In this document: positions 23,610 through 34,825 of the stretch, one piece after another
Position numbering within the stretch: the first letter of the stretch is position 1
Layout of the letters: each line of letters begins with the position of its first letter
Assembly (NCBI GenBank): GCA_020747065.1
Contig: JAGMVK010000002.1
Location: 2,294,001 to 2,358,000 of the forward strand
DNA: 64,000 bases
From: Cadophora sp. MPI-SDFR-AT-0126
Taxonomy: Eukaryota; Ascomycota; Leotiomycetes; Helotiales; Ploettnerulaceae
Reading direction: 5' to 3'
The notes under the pieces: generated by a model
What the model saw: only the letters and a program-made list of their open reading frames with translations
Told to the model about the DNA's origin: nothing
The model's database searches: none
Made by a program: the position numbers and the translations under genes

Positions 23610-25192
23610 TTAAGCATTTCCTCTAGTCGAAGAACGCAGCTCTCTCCCACCACCGCCGCCACCGAAACCAGCATCAAATAAATCATCCATCCCGCCGGGA
23701 TTCAAAGGATTGCGCTTGGAAGCTTTGATCTCGAGGTCGGCCCCGTGGATATTCATGTGTTGGATGCGGCGGCGGGCTTCAAGCTCGTATTCTTTGGCTG
23801 TCTTGAGGGTTGAGCTTTGGAGGGCTGAGCGTGGGGCGGATGGTACGGATGTGAGGAGCTATCTGGTTAGCCGTCTTATATTTAAGTGATATTATTGGGA
23901 CAGATACTTACTCTATTCTGGGTGTCAATCCTCGCATCAAGCTCTTTCCGCTGGATCATAGCTGAAAGCTCCTTCTCAATCGTCTTTCCCGGTGCCGCAA
24001 AAGCTTGGTTCAGACTATCCAGCGTAACGCAGGAGAATGGAATGAAGTACTGAACGATACTCTTACTGCGAACGAGCTGGTAGATCTCATCGACATGCTT
24101 CTGAAGATGGATATCCAACCAGTAGTCAGTTTTGTAAGCCTCGAGAACGTTCAGACAGGCAGAGTAACGGCTGTTTACGAAGAACGAGATCGCGCGTCGG
24201 ATATGTGGTTCAAGTTCGAGATATGTTCGGAAGTTGGAGTTTTCTAGGACTTTGCTCTGCAGCTCGTTGCGGTCCATCGTCGCCAGAGCACAGAGTCCGC
24301 CATAGATGGCAACATCGTTGGGGCTGATGATGGTGTTACAGCTAAGACCCATTCCGGCATCTGCAGCTAGGAATTGGAGGGCAGCGGTATTATAATCACC
24401 TTCATCCAGTCGTGCCAGTCCCTCGGCAGCACAGAGATATGGCTGCAATGTTTTGTCCTCCTCAACGCCACTCAGACTCTTGATCTTCTGTACGTTGGAC
24501 GACACAATAATCCAGTTCTTCTGCTCGACACCGACCTCGATCAAGTGACGACTGGTATCGATGATATGCTTGTTCATACTGACATCCTGTCTCATACGAC
24601 CGTATGCATCGAAGGCCTTTGTAAGATCACCAATAGCTTGATAGTGTTTTCCGCAGTCCTCGTTTCCCATACGAATGCTCTCCTTGATCAAATTATTCTT
24701 GTAGCCCTTCAGCTCCGCCTCGAGACGTTGACTTTCTGCCTGGTTCGCGCGTTCCGTCCTCTCCATCCACTCTAGGTCTCTCTCTGCCTCAATTTCATTT
24801 GGTCCAATAGTCTCGAGATGGTTCTGTGCATCTAGATACCGTTTGATATCCTTGCCTTGCTTTGCTTCTCGAACTGCGAGCTTGAGAGCTTCGACGCCGA
24901 GGACGGAGGAGCAGATGCCGATTAGGAGGAGGCGTTCTAGTCGTGTTCGTCCTGTTTGAAGGTTTCATTAGCAACTTTCTTGTAAAGCTCCAGGGAAGAC
25001 ATTGCACCTTTGTAATTTGCAATATAAGATTCCAGGTCGAACTTGGGTGGATCTGTAGCAGCTGGTTAGAAATGGGCGGGCAAGGACAGACCCAGGGTAT
25101 TCGTCCATACCATGCACAACGATGTTCTTTTTGGCACGGCTCTGGGTGGGAGAAGCTGGAGATGTCTGATTAGGTGGGATTGCGCTATACAT
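23610..25192 (-). CDS. CSN1: COP9 signalosome subunit 1 (CSN1), PCI-domain protein
   Basis: Four exons (25111-25192, 25008-25052, 23912-24951, 23610-23858) give 471 aa. The protein opens MYSAIPPNQTSPASPTQ. The join of the 45-nt exon 2 to exon 3 yields FDLESYIANYKGRTRLERLL, the CSN1/Rpn7 N-terminal block. The helical middle part (NEDCGKHYQAIGDLTKAFDA) and the PCI domain (RSKSIVQYFIPFSCVTLDSL, about 290-390) follow. The tail is glycine-rich (DAGFGGGGGGRELRSS). CSN1 scaffolds the eight-subunit signalosome, whose CSN5 subunit removes Nedd8 from cullins; in filamentous fungi the complex links ubiquitin ligases with development and light response (family knowledge). The only change from the norm is the very short second exon. 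Confidence 0.92.
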
Positions 25193-25602
25193 CTTGGGCG
25201 AGATGTTGTGGCGGAAAGGTGTTGTGGTTGTTCAACTTGGGATTGTGGGGTTGCTTTGAAGCTCGATTGCAGCCTTGAGGCGCTTGACGCTAGTTTTGCC
25301 AAGAAATTCTCAAGCAAGCGATTCCTCAGCCTTCCCAAAGACAACAATAGCTGTTATGGATAATGAGAGTCTAATTTCACAAATGTACGAAAGGCCATTA
25401 TGATTTCATGGGGGATATCAATTCTATTAACAGTCATACGCCCATTCATACGCCCTAACCATCAAGCCCAGCAAGATTCAATCCTCGTTGCAGTGAACCA
25501 TACACAAGCACGTCTAGCATTACTATATACATCATAAAGTCGTGGACACATTAAATCGATCCAACCAAGCCCCAAGCGCCCCTTCAATGAAACTCCCCGT
25601 TC
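25193..25602. other. CSN1 upstream region
   Basis: 410 bases between the CSN1 start and the 3' end of the Zn2Cys6 gene, both on the minus strand. It includes an AT-rich stretch around 25360-25440. No gene seen. Confidence 0.4.
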
Positions 25603-28600
25603 CTATCTGTATCTCTGATCCGCCATCATATTGCTCCAATCCTCAGCATCGCCAGAAAAGATACCGTCAAAATTCATGTCTTCATTTGTTGGCACGCCTG
25701 CGTGATAATTCATTTCTTGGCCACCGCCCATCATGTTTCCTGGCGCCATGGGAGCCTGGAGGTCGTAGTTGGTCTGCGCTTGTGACAAGTATGGTGGTAG
25801 GGGCCCGAATAGTTGCCCCTGGAGATCGTCGTATTCTTGTCCAGGGCCGCCATTGGGAAGATAGATTGGGGGGACTTGGGAATTGCTCATCATTACGTTC
25901 TCTTGCTTGATGTTGTCGAATTCCATCATGGGTTGGTTGGGGTATGCGAAGGGATCGTTGGATGGAAACATCATTGCGCCGAGATCGGGAACCCCGGTGT
26001 TGACACCGAATTGTGGTGGTAACGAGTAGTGTGGTTGCATGCTACCGGTCGAACTAGAGTCGGGCGTACCGATTGGAGACATGTCTGTTGATGGTGACAT
26101 GAAGTCGTGGTAGCTGTGTCTGAGGTTTGGGTTCGACTGAAATCGATTGCTGTCCAGAGAAGTTCTCGGGTAATTGGCATTGTGAGCCGGTGCCTGCATG
26201 GGGAATGTTGTCGCCCTTGAAATGCCCATTACAGGTTCCGGAGGATCCCGCGAAAGGTGTACATTGCGAAGCCCCGTTGGGTTCGGTAAGGGAGCAGGTG
26301 CTGAGCGCTTCTTCTTTTGCGCTGCGGCAGGTACAGTACGTCCCTCTTTTAGTTTCTCTGGTAATTGTTCAAAGAGTCCCTACCATCTATTAGTCGCAGC
26401 TCTTTTTTTGCGGAGTCTGGAAGAACTTACCCTCAACGCCATGGAACACCTATCAGCTGCTTGGCTCCTCTTGGCAAGGCCATTTAGAGCATCTTTTCCG
26501 TCATTCACGTCTACAAGTATCTCTGCAGACCCTGGCTTGTCAGGATTCTCGAGAACGAAGTATACCAGAGACAAAATCGCGAAGAATGTAGTATACATCT
26601 GCAAATGTTAAAATCGATCTCATGTAGAATCTGGAAATGGGCCAGATTCGCATTGCACGAGCGCAAAGAAAGACTAACCGTGAACCAATAGGCACCAACC
26701 AGTAAGCCCCTCTTTTTCATCTCAGCGGTGATATGAACAATATTCCGCGACACACTAACACAAGCAGCAGCACATGCGTACGATCTTTCGTCGATGGTCC
26801 TGCCAGCGCATCCCTTTTCTGAAACGTAGTGAAGGAATGGTCGATATAGCATCATCTGGACGTGTGCGTAAGATAAGCGCAGCAGCTGCTGGACACTGTA
26901 GGAACTGTCAGCGAGAGTCAGTCGTGATAGAAACGAACTTACCGAAGTACTTCTGGTGGCCCTTCTCCACCTGGTCGTAATGCCATGGGCAATTTGTCCA
27001 ACCATTGGGCGAGATCACGCTCTATTTCTCTGATCTTGGCATGGCTGATGATATAAGAAGATTTCGTGCTGCCTTGAAGAGACTGCTCTAGACCTTTGGT
27101 GGGGTAGATATACTTAATGACCTTGTCCAGAGTAGACATCAAACGAGTATGCGCGTTAGAAGCGGCGTACAGGAGCGAAGTCTTTCCGGGTGGCATGGCG
27201 ATAACACCATCTTTAGTTATGTACTCATCATCTACCTCAATGGGTAGTTCTTGATCAATGTCATCATAACTCAGCATTTGAGGGAATCCCAGCATTGCTG
27301 AAACGTATGTATCCATTTTGCGGATAACCCAAAAGACCCTTCGCCTTGTTTCGCGTTCAATAGGATTAAAATTGCCTGCAAGACTTCGGTGGATTCCCAT
27401 GCGCAACCCGGACCTCAATGCAATCCCAATATACGAGTAGCAGGTACTCAGATTGGACGACGATTGTAGGAAAAGGGTCATGAATATGATGGCCTGTAAT
27501 GATGTAATATCACGACAATCTGTGATATCGATCATGTTCCTGGCTGCTCGAAAATATTTCAATCTGAAGAATATTAGCTTTGGATTCGGAATGTGGCCAT
27601 GAAGACAAAGTCAAGCTGAATTTCCACATTGTCGCGAGTTCCATGTTTGGTCAGATCTATTCTCATTCGCTCCAGACACTATACCTCTAATAGACTGCAA
27701 GACTTGACTTGTTAGGGAAAAAGTTAACGCACCCTTCATCAATACCAGACATGTAGGTATGTTGGTCTGCTTCAGTTGACGACTGTCCTGGTTCGGTGTG
27801 AAACATACAGCCAACGGCCAAGACGGTGTAAAGCAGTGGCAAAAAGCGATTTTCAGCATCCTCAAAGTTGTCCGGAGAGATATCGTACATTCTGTCAAAC
27901 ATTTCATAGAAACTTGGCTGATGAACGAAGCGTAGCAGGGCACACGCGCAATTGAGAGAGTCATCACATAATGCTCTTGCAGTCTGCCGGCTTGGAAGAT
28001 CTATCGTATTGGCCAAACCACTGTCCATGGGACTGTCGGTCATTGACCGAGGCGAATCAAAGTTTGGAATACCACTTGGCCGAGGGACCCGTGGGAACAA
28101 TGGGCCACTTTGTTCACTATTTCCAAGAAGGCCACCGAATTGTTCACGCATTCGTCGAACGAAAACCGTCCCTGATGATCCTCCATGGAAATCCCAATGA
28201 CCACTTTCGTCCAGGTCGAGCTGTCCAGTTGATTCAATCATTGAGCGTAGCTGCGCATCATGTTCAGATTCATCGGAAGCATTTCCGGACTGTCCCATGG
28301 GCTGATTTCCCCTGCCAGCTTGACGACGCCGCTGGATCACAGCATCGATATTCGGGTCGTTTAGATCAACATTGGGTAAAGCTGATCTCAGTAAGGTCTC
28401 TGCACGTTGCAGACGAGTCTCTAATGCTTCGATATATTGCGGCGCAGGGTTCCTTCGCCTGTTGGATGGTTGATCATATGTACAATCTGCAGTGATTTAG
28501 CCACTGCCCTAAGTAAAGTTAAATCGCAACACATACCATAGCTATAGACAGTACAATGGGTGCATGGTTGCTTCCCATCACATTTGATTTTCTAGGACGA

Positions 28601-28904
28601 GATTAGCGAAAGGCCCAATGTGATGCAACGCCACCTTTGAATTTGCAAGAAATATAGGTCGGCATACCTTTCTCCGACACTCATCGCAAGCACGAGTTAC
28701 TCGCCGGCGCTTTTGAAGAGGCGCAGTGTTCCGGATCGGTTGGGATGTTGGATTGGGCGACGTCGTATCTTGCGATTGCCATTGCGCCGCAGAGCTTGCA
28801 TCATCTTCTCCGTCAAAGGGTTCCGGCGAAGACTGGCCACTAGTATTCGAGGGGGGAGCTGCGGCTCTAGGTAAGGAGTTCTGACCAAACATGCCTCCAG
28901 CCAT
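25603..28904 (-). CDS. Zn(II)2Cys6 fungal transcription factor
   Basis: Seven exons (28668-28904, 28537-28591, 28486-27733, 27563-26943, 26895-26679, 26598-26431, 26379-25603) give 942 aa. The zinc cluster spans exons 1-3: TRACDECRRK, KIKCDGKQPCTHC and YDCTYDQP, with six cysteines in CX2CX6CX5-12CX2CX6-8C spacing. A short basic linker and helix (PQYIEALETRLQRAETLL) looks like the dimerisation coiled coil. The fungal-specific middle homology domain follows: KYFRAARNMIDITDCRDITS, then LSTCYSYIGIALRSGLRMG and RRRVFWVIRKMDTYVSAMLG. The C-terminus is Gln/Asn/Met/Pro-rich and acidic at the end (NFDGIFSGDAEDW), like an activation domain. It is a nuclear DNA-binding activator; target genes are not evident. 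Upstream lies a 3.4 kb gene-free region. Confidence 0.9.
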
Positions 28905-31900
28905 GCAATATGGGCAAAAAGCAACAAGATCCGGTCTTTGGCTTAAGATAAGATGCAGTTGAAGGGGCAGAAAGAACTGTGGATCCGGCGATTGTATCGA
29001 AGATGGCCCGCTCGATTACAAATGGACTAGCCTGGCTGGATGTTATTGGGAATGAATGTTGACACTGGTCCTGAGGTTCCCGGCTTGCAGGTAACGATTA
29101 ATCAGTGAGAGTGTGCTGGCAGGAGTAGTGGTGAGCGAGGGGAGCAAGAAGCTTAAGAAGAGGAAAGAAGAAGTTCGTCTTTCCAGAAGGTCTTGTAATG
29201 TAAGGTCCGCCAGGTAAGGTAGGCAAGGTAATAAAAACGGAGTACGGTATCAATAATAGTTTACTCCGACCCCTCTAGCTAGGATGAAAGTAGAAAGGCG
29301 AAGTATGAACGTGACGTCTTTGCATGCAGCTTGGTGGCTGATGCCGGGGGTACTTTGCGGCTTGGAGGCTTGACGAGCTGTTACTCACCTTGCGCCTTGC
29401 AAGTGGGGAGGCAAGGCTTGCCTTGCACTGACTGCACTGCTCACTCGCACGCACGCACCGAGAGATCTGATCGTGGCTCGGAGGGCCAGAAGAGCGAGCG
29501 AGGTTACTGTAAGGCCAGCCAGGGTACTTCTTCTGGAGGGTGGGGTGGTGTGGATGGTGCTGGGATTGTTGGGCTGGGTTGAGTGGCCTTTGATTGTGAT
29601 TCCTGGGACTCGATTGGAATGGAACAAATGAATTGGGTTTGGCTGTGGTAGGGAAGTGTTCTTGGGCTGCTCTACCTTACTCATCTCCTCGTCATTGTGC
29701 TCGATTAAGGGTCTCGTAGGGTGTTATGATTCTTGGCATACAGGAAGAGGCGCCCGCTACGCTTGCCCTACAGATCCCAGGGAGTGGAACGGTGGCTCGG
29801 ACGGAAATATGCACTTCCTTCTCACGGCGGCGGAACGATCGTGACGGGAGAACCACTGCCGTGTGATGAACGACTCGAGTCGTGTCGAGTCCAGGGCAGA
29901 AGAAGAGGAAAAGAAATGGTGATAGACAAGGAGCCAGGCGAATCGGCACTGGGAAACGTGGAAGACCACGACGCTCATGAAGGGAGGGAGAGGAGATGAT
30001 CTGCCCGACGCATCGATAGCATGAATTTAGAATAAAGATCCTCAACAGGAACATTGGCATTCCCCTCCAAGGCTGAGGAAAGCGGGGCAAGTTGTGCAAA
30101 ATTGTGCAGCCAAGTCCGCTCCACCCCTCCAAGAACTGCTCTTTCGAGCACATCCGGGATCGGCGTCTATTCTCATTTGAGGAAGTCTCACACGTGATGC
30201 AGTGGCTGAAATGCCATGGACTTCCCGAGTGGCCTGGCCTGAGTCGATTTAGCCTTGGAGGACTTGGGAAGACTTGGAATGGCTTCATGTCAGGGTAAAG
30301 TCAGTCAAACAGGCGACCGAGAGATTGTTGACTTGTCCCTCGATTTCGCGCGGTCTCGAAATGCTTTGGTAGTACACGTATGTTTCCCGGACAGAACATC
30401 CTCGTTGATTACTTTGATGGCGAACTCGGTTAACAGAAAATAGATTCCTCGTATCTTTTCTAGCTACAAGAGATTAATTAGTAATTGCTTGTCAAGTCCT
30501 TGCGATTCTGGAAAGTACAGTCCCTGGTGATTTCTCGCAATACTAGCCAGGTGCAGTACTTTCGTTCTTCCGTACCTTTCGTACAGTACAGTACTCACCC
30601 CTGGTCCCGCCGGTTATAATGGTCTCCGCATTTAAGTGCCAAGGTTTCCGACTTAAATCCGGACGGATATCACGGAACGAAAAGGAGGAAACTCGAGTTG
30701 AAATGGATTAGTGGGCTCGGAGTAAGCAGGCCTTCAGAAAGCACAATCTAAAGTGGGGTGAAGACGGGTTTCGAGGACGTGTTCCAGAAGCCACGAAGAT
30801 GCGAGTAAGAACCGGGCGCATCCTCGCAGGCGCAGGCACACTTGTGACGGCACTCCGCAGCAACCCTACCGCCCTACCGCCCTCCCGCCAGCACCTCCAG
30901 CACAGCCTCCTTTTCCCCAGATACTCAGCCATGATAATGGATATCGTAGCCATGGGGATGGGACAAATGACCTGCATCAGATTGCCATGGCAGGCCGTCA
31001 AGATAGAGTTAAAGTTATTTCGATCGAGATGTCCAGACTAGGCCATGCTTGAGCCGCAGCGCCAGGGGCCCCGACCGGAGATTTACAGTACAGTAAGTAC
31101 AGTACAGCGTGTTATCTTATCTCTGTACGGCAGCACACCACGACATGACAGGGACATCAACGGTGACAGTACACTGCACCGACAACCCTGCCAGGCCAAG
31201 AGAGGGAGGGGCCTTCAGACACCGATTTGAACACTGAATTTTTCGCAAAAATTACTCAAGGTTTTTCTTGTCGGTGGGAACAAGAAAACTTAATTCAATC
31301 TCGTCATCCAATGTTTCTACTATGCGATACGCTGCTCCGGGTTATTTTTCATAAGCGATGGAAACGCTGCTGTGGTTGAGAGTCGCTTGTTCAGTACTTC
31401 CGTACCACTTTTCACGACGAGTTTTCACGAGCACCGAATCTCCCCTCTACTCTCTCTCTTCCCTCCTTCCAACCCCCACCACACAACCCTCCACCTGACC
31501 ATATATATCAACGCCTCTTCCATTCGTCATCCACGCGGACAATCACGACATAGTTGCATAGACCTATAAAGACTCGCGCATAGGACGTTGTTCAGCCCAC
31601 CCCGCGAAATCGAACCCCAAACCATCAAAATTGCTTCTGTGAGGCTTCGTCGTTTGTCCTAAAACATCCCAACAAACAATGTTCCGCGACAAAATCTATC
31701 ACATCGGCATCTTCGTGCAACCAATCAAGCTCCCACGCTTCAAGAATACTGGACTGGGACTGCAAAGAATCCTCGGGGAGGCGTTTTGGTGGGGCCGGGA
31801 TATCGAGGGGCGAATGAAGCTTCAGAGTTCCATCCTTCTGACGTATCCGGCTCTTCAGTCGCCTCCAACTCAACACAATAATCGCTGTTGATGTTACGGC

Positions 31901-32307
31901 ATTGGCGTTGAATCCTTGCTAAATAGGACCACATTTCCAGGCATATGGGATGAGAATCTGCTGGCATGTCCAACTTGTTAGCTCAGCCGTGGGTCAGATG
32001 GACAAGTGTTCCTGCCGTCTCTTGTTCCTGATTTATTTCACTTTCCACTACCGTCCTCCTGTCCAGACCATCAAACTCGTTCCTGCTAGTCCTCTAGCGG
32101 CCGCTTAAGATCTACCTTCTCCTACTTAACCTGTTCCTTTGTCCTCCTTCATCGAGATCTAATCATTTACAAGATCAGCAAATCCACGTTGGGTAACATC
32201 AACATATCTCGGAGAATTGTCCTGGAAAACGGCCAATTGATCTAGCGAAGGTCGAGCTACTTGAAATACAGATTGCTCCCACGCCTACTGCTTGAAGACT
32301 AGACATC
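28905..32307. promoter_or_regulatory. Large 3.4-kb intergenic region between divergent genes
   Basis: No supported coding gene on either strand, although the base composition is not AT-collapsed. It contains a cluster of TACAGTA/GTACAGTAC words (30511-31170), an inverted repeat GGCAAG-G-CTTGCC at 29410-29422, AGGTA-type short repeats near 29205-29230, and a CT-rich tract at about 31440-31500. It is far longer than the other promoters here (often 0.3-1 kb), so it probably holds long 5' leaders, upstream ORFs or a noncoding transcript for the transcription-factor gene. Confidence 0.5.
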
Positions 32308-33825
32308 ATGTCTACCAAGCCCATATTTGTTGCTACCCATCCGCGGGCATGCAGTACAGCATTTGAACGAGTCAGTACCGGTCCATCCAATTGACTTTCT
32401 CTTCTCCCCTCTAACGATAATTTCAAAGGTCTTCATGACTCGACAAGATACTCTCACATGTGTTCACGAACCATTCGGTGACGCCTTCTACTTTGGCCCC
32501 GAGAGGTTGAGCCCTAGATACGAAGATGACGAGAAGGCCCGCGAAGAGAGTGGATTCGCAAACAGTACATTCAAGACCATATTCGAGAGAATTGAGAGAG
32601 AAGGCAAAGAGGTTCGATACTGCCCCTCTCTTCCGCGGTTCATTCATACCCCGCACTAGCATGGATCCGGCCGAATATTTCATACATGAGCAAGTGCTTC
32701 AGTTTTGTCGCTCTCCTCAATCCTATATACAATCATGGAGGGTATGGACTTCTTCAACAATATTACAAATTATCCATGACTGCCAGACTTTACCTTCGTT
32801 ACCAGGCAATTTGACCCCTTCATTGACCAACCTCTTGACTATTGACTACCGTCTCGTCGCGCGGAAACTCACCTCGTGCAGGGGAAACGACTCTTCATTA
32901 AGGACATCACTCACTACTTGGTCCCTCCTAATGGGAAGCCAGCAACAATTGCCCCGTCTCTTGGAGGACGGACCGTCAAGAAAGGTGTTGGAACAAATGG
33001 CGACACCAATGGTGTGGTAAATGGCCACACAGATGACCTTACCAACGGACATACCAAGGCACCATACCCATATGACACAGCTGCCGAGCCTGGAAATCCA
33101 ACCGTCGTCCCCGCGGAGATCTTGAAGCAATTTCACTTCACCTTCCTGATCCGCCATCCACGCCACAGCATTCCATCCTACTTCCGCTGCACTATTCCAC
33201 CCTTGGATGATATCACCGGTTTCTACAATTTCATGGCCGCCGAGGCCGGCTACGATGAACTCCGCCGAGTCTTCGACTTCCTCGTCAAAGAAAAGCAGGT
33301 CGGCCCAGCTGTCGCTGGTAAATACGAGAACCTGAAGGACGGCGAAGTCAGCATCACTGTCGTCGACGCCGACGATCTCCTGGACAACCCAGAAGGCATC
33401 ATATCCGCCTACTGTAAGGAAGTCGGCATCGAGTACACCCCGGAAATGTTGAATTGGGATACTGAAGATGATCATCAGCGCGCCAAAGACGCTTTCGAGA
33501 AGTGGAAGGGTTTTCATGAGGATGCTATTAACAGCACTTCTCTCAAGCCGAGAGATGCTGCCCATGTGAGTCTCGCGTTACCACATCTTTCTTTCCTATT
33601 CATTCTTTACTTTCTCTGTGGTGTTCTTATATACCCGTTGTGGCTAGAAAAGTTAGGATGATACTAATGCTATTGCCCAAGAAAAAGAAAGCCAAGACTG
33701 TCGAAAGCGAAGACGAAGAGTGGCGTCAGAAGTATGGTGTCGAGGGCGCTAAGGTCATCAGAGAATGTGTTGAGGCAAATATTCCTGATTACGAGTATTT
33801 GAAGTCTTTTGCTATCAAGGTTTAG
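32308..33825 (+). CDS. Sulfotransferase-like P-loop protein
   Basis: Four exons (32308-32370, 32429-32611, 32882-33565, 33682-33825) give 357 aa. The N-terminus MSTKPIFVATHPRACSTAFE resembles the phosphate-binding strand-loop-helix at the start of sulfotransferase-like P-loop proteins, and exon 2 continues RVFMTRQDTLTCVHEPFGDA. A second block, FTFLIRHPRHSIPSYFRC, fits the 3'-phosphate binding region of the fold. Between them lies an Asn-Gly-rich insert (GTNGDTNGVVNGHTDDLTNG), probably a disordered loop. Fungal members are usually annotated only as P-loop proteins; the acceptor substrate is unknown. Intron 2 (270 nt) is unusually long for this window. For the last exon I chose the acceptor at 33680-33681, because it gives the conserved end NIPDYEYLKSFAIKV. 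Confidence 0.75.
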
Positions 33826-34825
33826 GGCTCAGTACGGATGATCTCGAGCTGGTATACGATTTGCGTGTTTAACTGCGCGGTCTGTATTGCGGTACTCTGT
33901 ATGAATTGCTGATTTCGTTGGTATGAGGGCTGCTCAAGGAGGGACCGGAAATGGCAATATCTAAAGTGACTTTGGCACAGGGCGGAGTGAACGGTGGGTG
34001 GAACTGGCCTACTAGTTAGTTGAATTAGCCCTATCAGGAGAATACGATGCAATGACTTTACAATACCTCTATTCACGTTCTTCTCCATTTGATATTTGAT
34101 ATTTACAATGTACTTCGCCTACTTCTCCTCGATATAACTCTTCTTGTCTTGTTTATTTGTTTACTACCGCAACCACATTCGTCTAAAGCATAATTTCGGT
34201 CCACTGTACTGTTACAAACTTGTACCCTGTATCATATCCTGGCCCTCGCCTATCTTATTATGAGAGAGCTGACTAGCTGATAGTCCCATCTTTGGTAAGG
34301 TTTTTTACCTTTGCTCTGCTGCTCCTTCCTGCTGGAGATTGATCTAGTGGAAGGGTAGGTAGGTAGTGTTGGAAGAGAATTGAAGTGTCAGGAATAAGAT
34401 ATATATTGCCTCAAAACAGTTGAGATACATATATTAATAGAGAGGGACGTAAGGGAGCTAGCGAGATTTAAGGTGTGGGGAATAAATGTACTGTGGGAGC
34501 AGTATGAATTTGGAGGGTTGGTTGATGGCTTTGAATTGGATGGGTTGGGATCGGAATATTAAAGTTGAAGTAGTGTGCTATCCTTTGAGTAGCAGTGCTA
34601 GTGGACATGGCCTCTCTTCTTCATGATCCAATGCTGGGGATGCGTTCCCTTCCCTTTCCCTTTTTATTTCTCTATGATATATGATACAAACGTCGTCCGA
34701 CGCATACATTCGAAATCATCGCCTCCGATCCCATCCTACCCAGCCCAGCCTGGCTTTCGGCTGACATTTCGCTGGCTTCTACTTGTACATTTACATACAA
34801 TCCACCTCTTCATACACTACAAAAC
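33826..34825. other. Intergenic region between convergent genes
   Basis: 1 kb between two converging 3' ends. It contains AT-rich stretches (e.g. 34395-34440) and CT-rich segments. No gene or RNA signature seen; it presumably holds both 3' UTRs and terminators. Confidence 0.4.

Noticed and set aside
29692..30288. 198-codon minus-strand frame in the long intergenic region
   Set aside because: Unusual residue composition, no domain, overlaps other open frames; GC-rich DNA gives such frames by chance.
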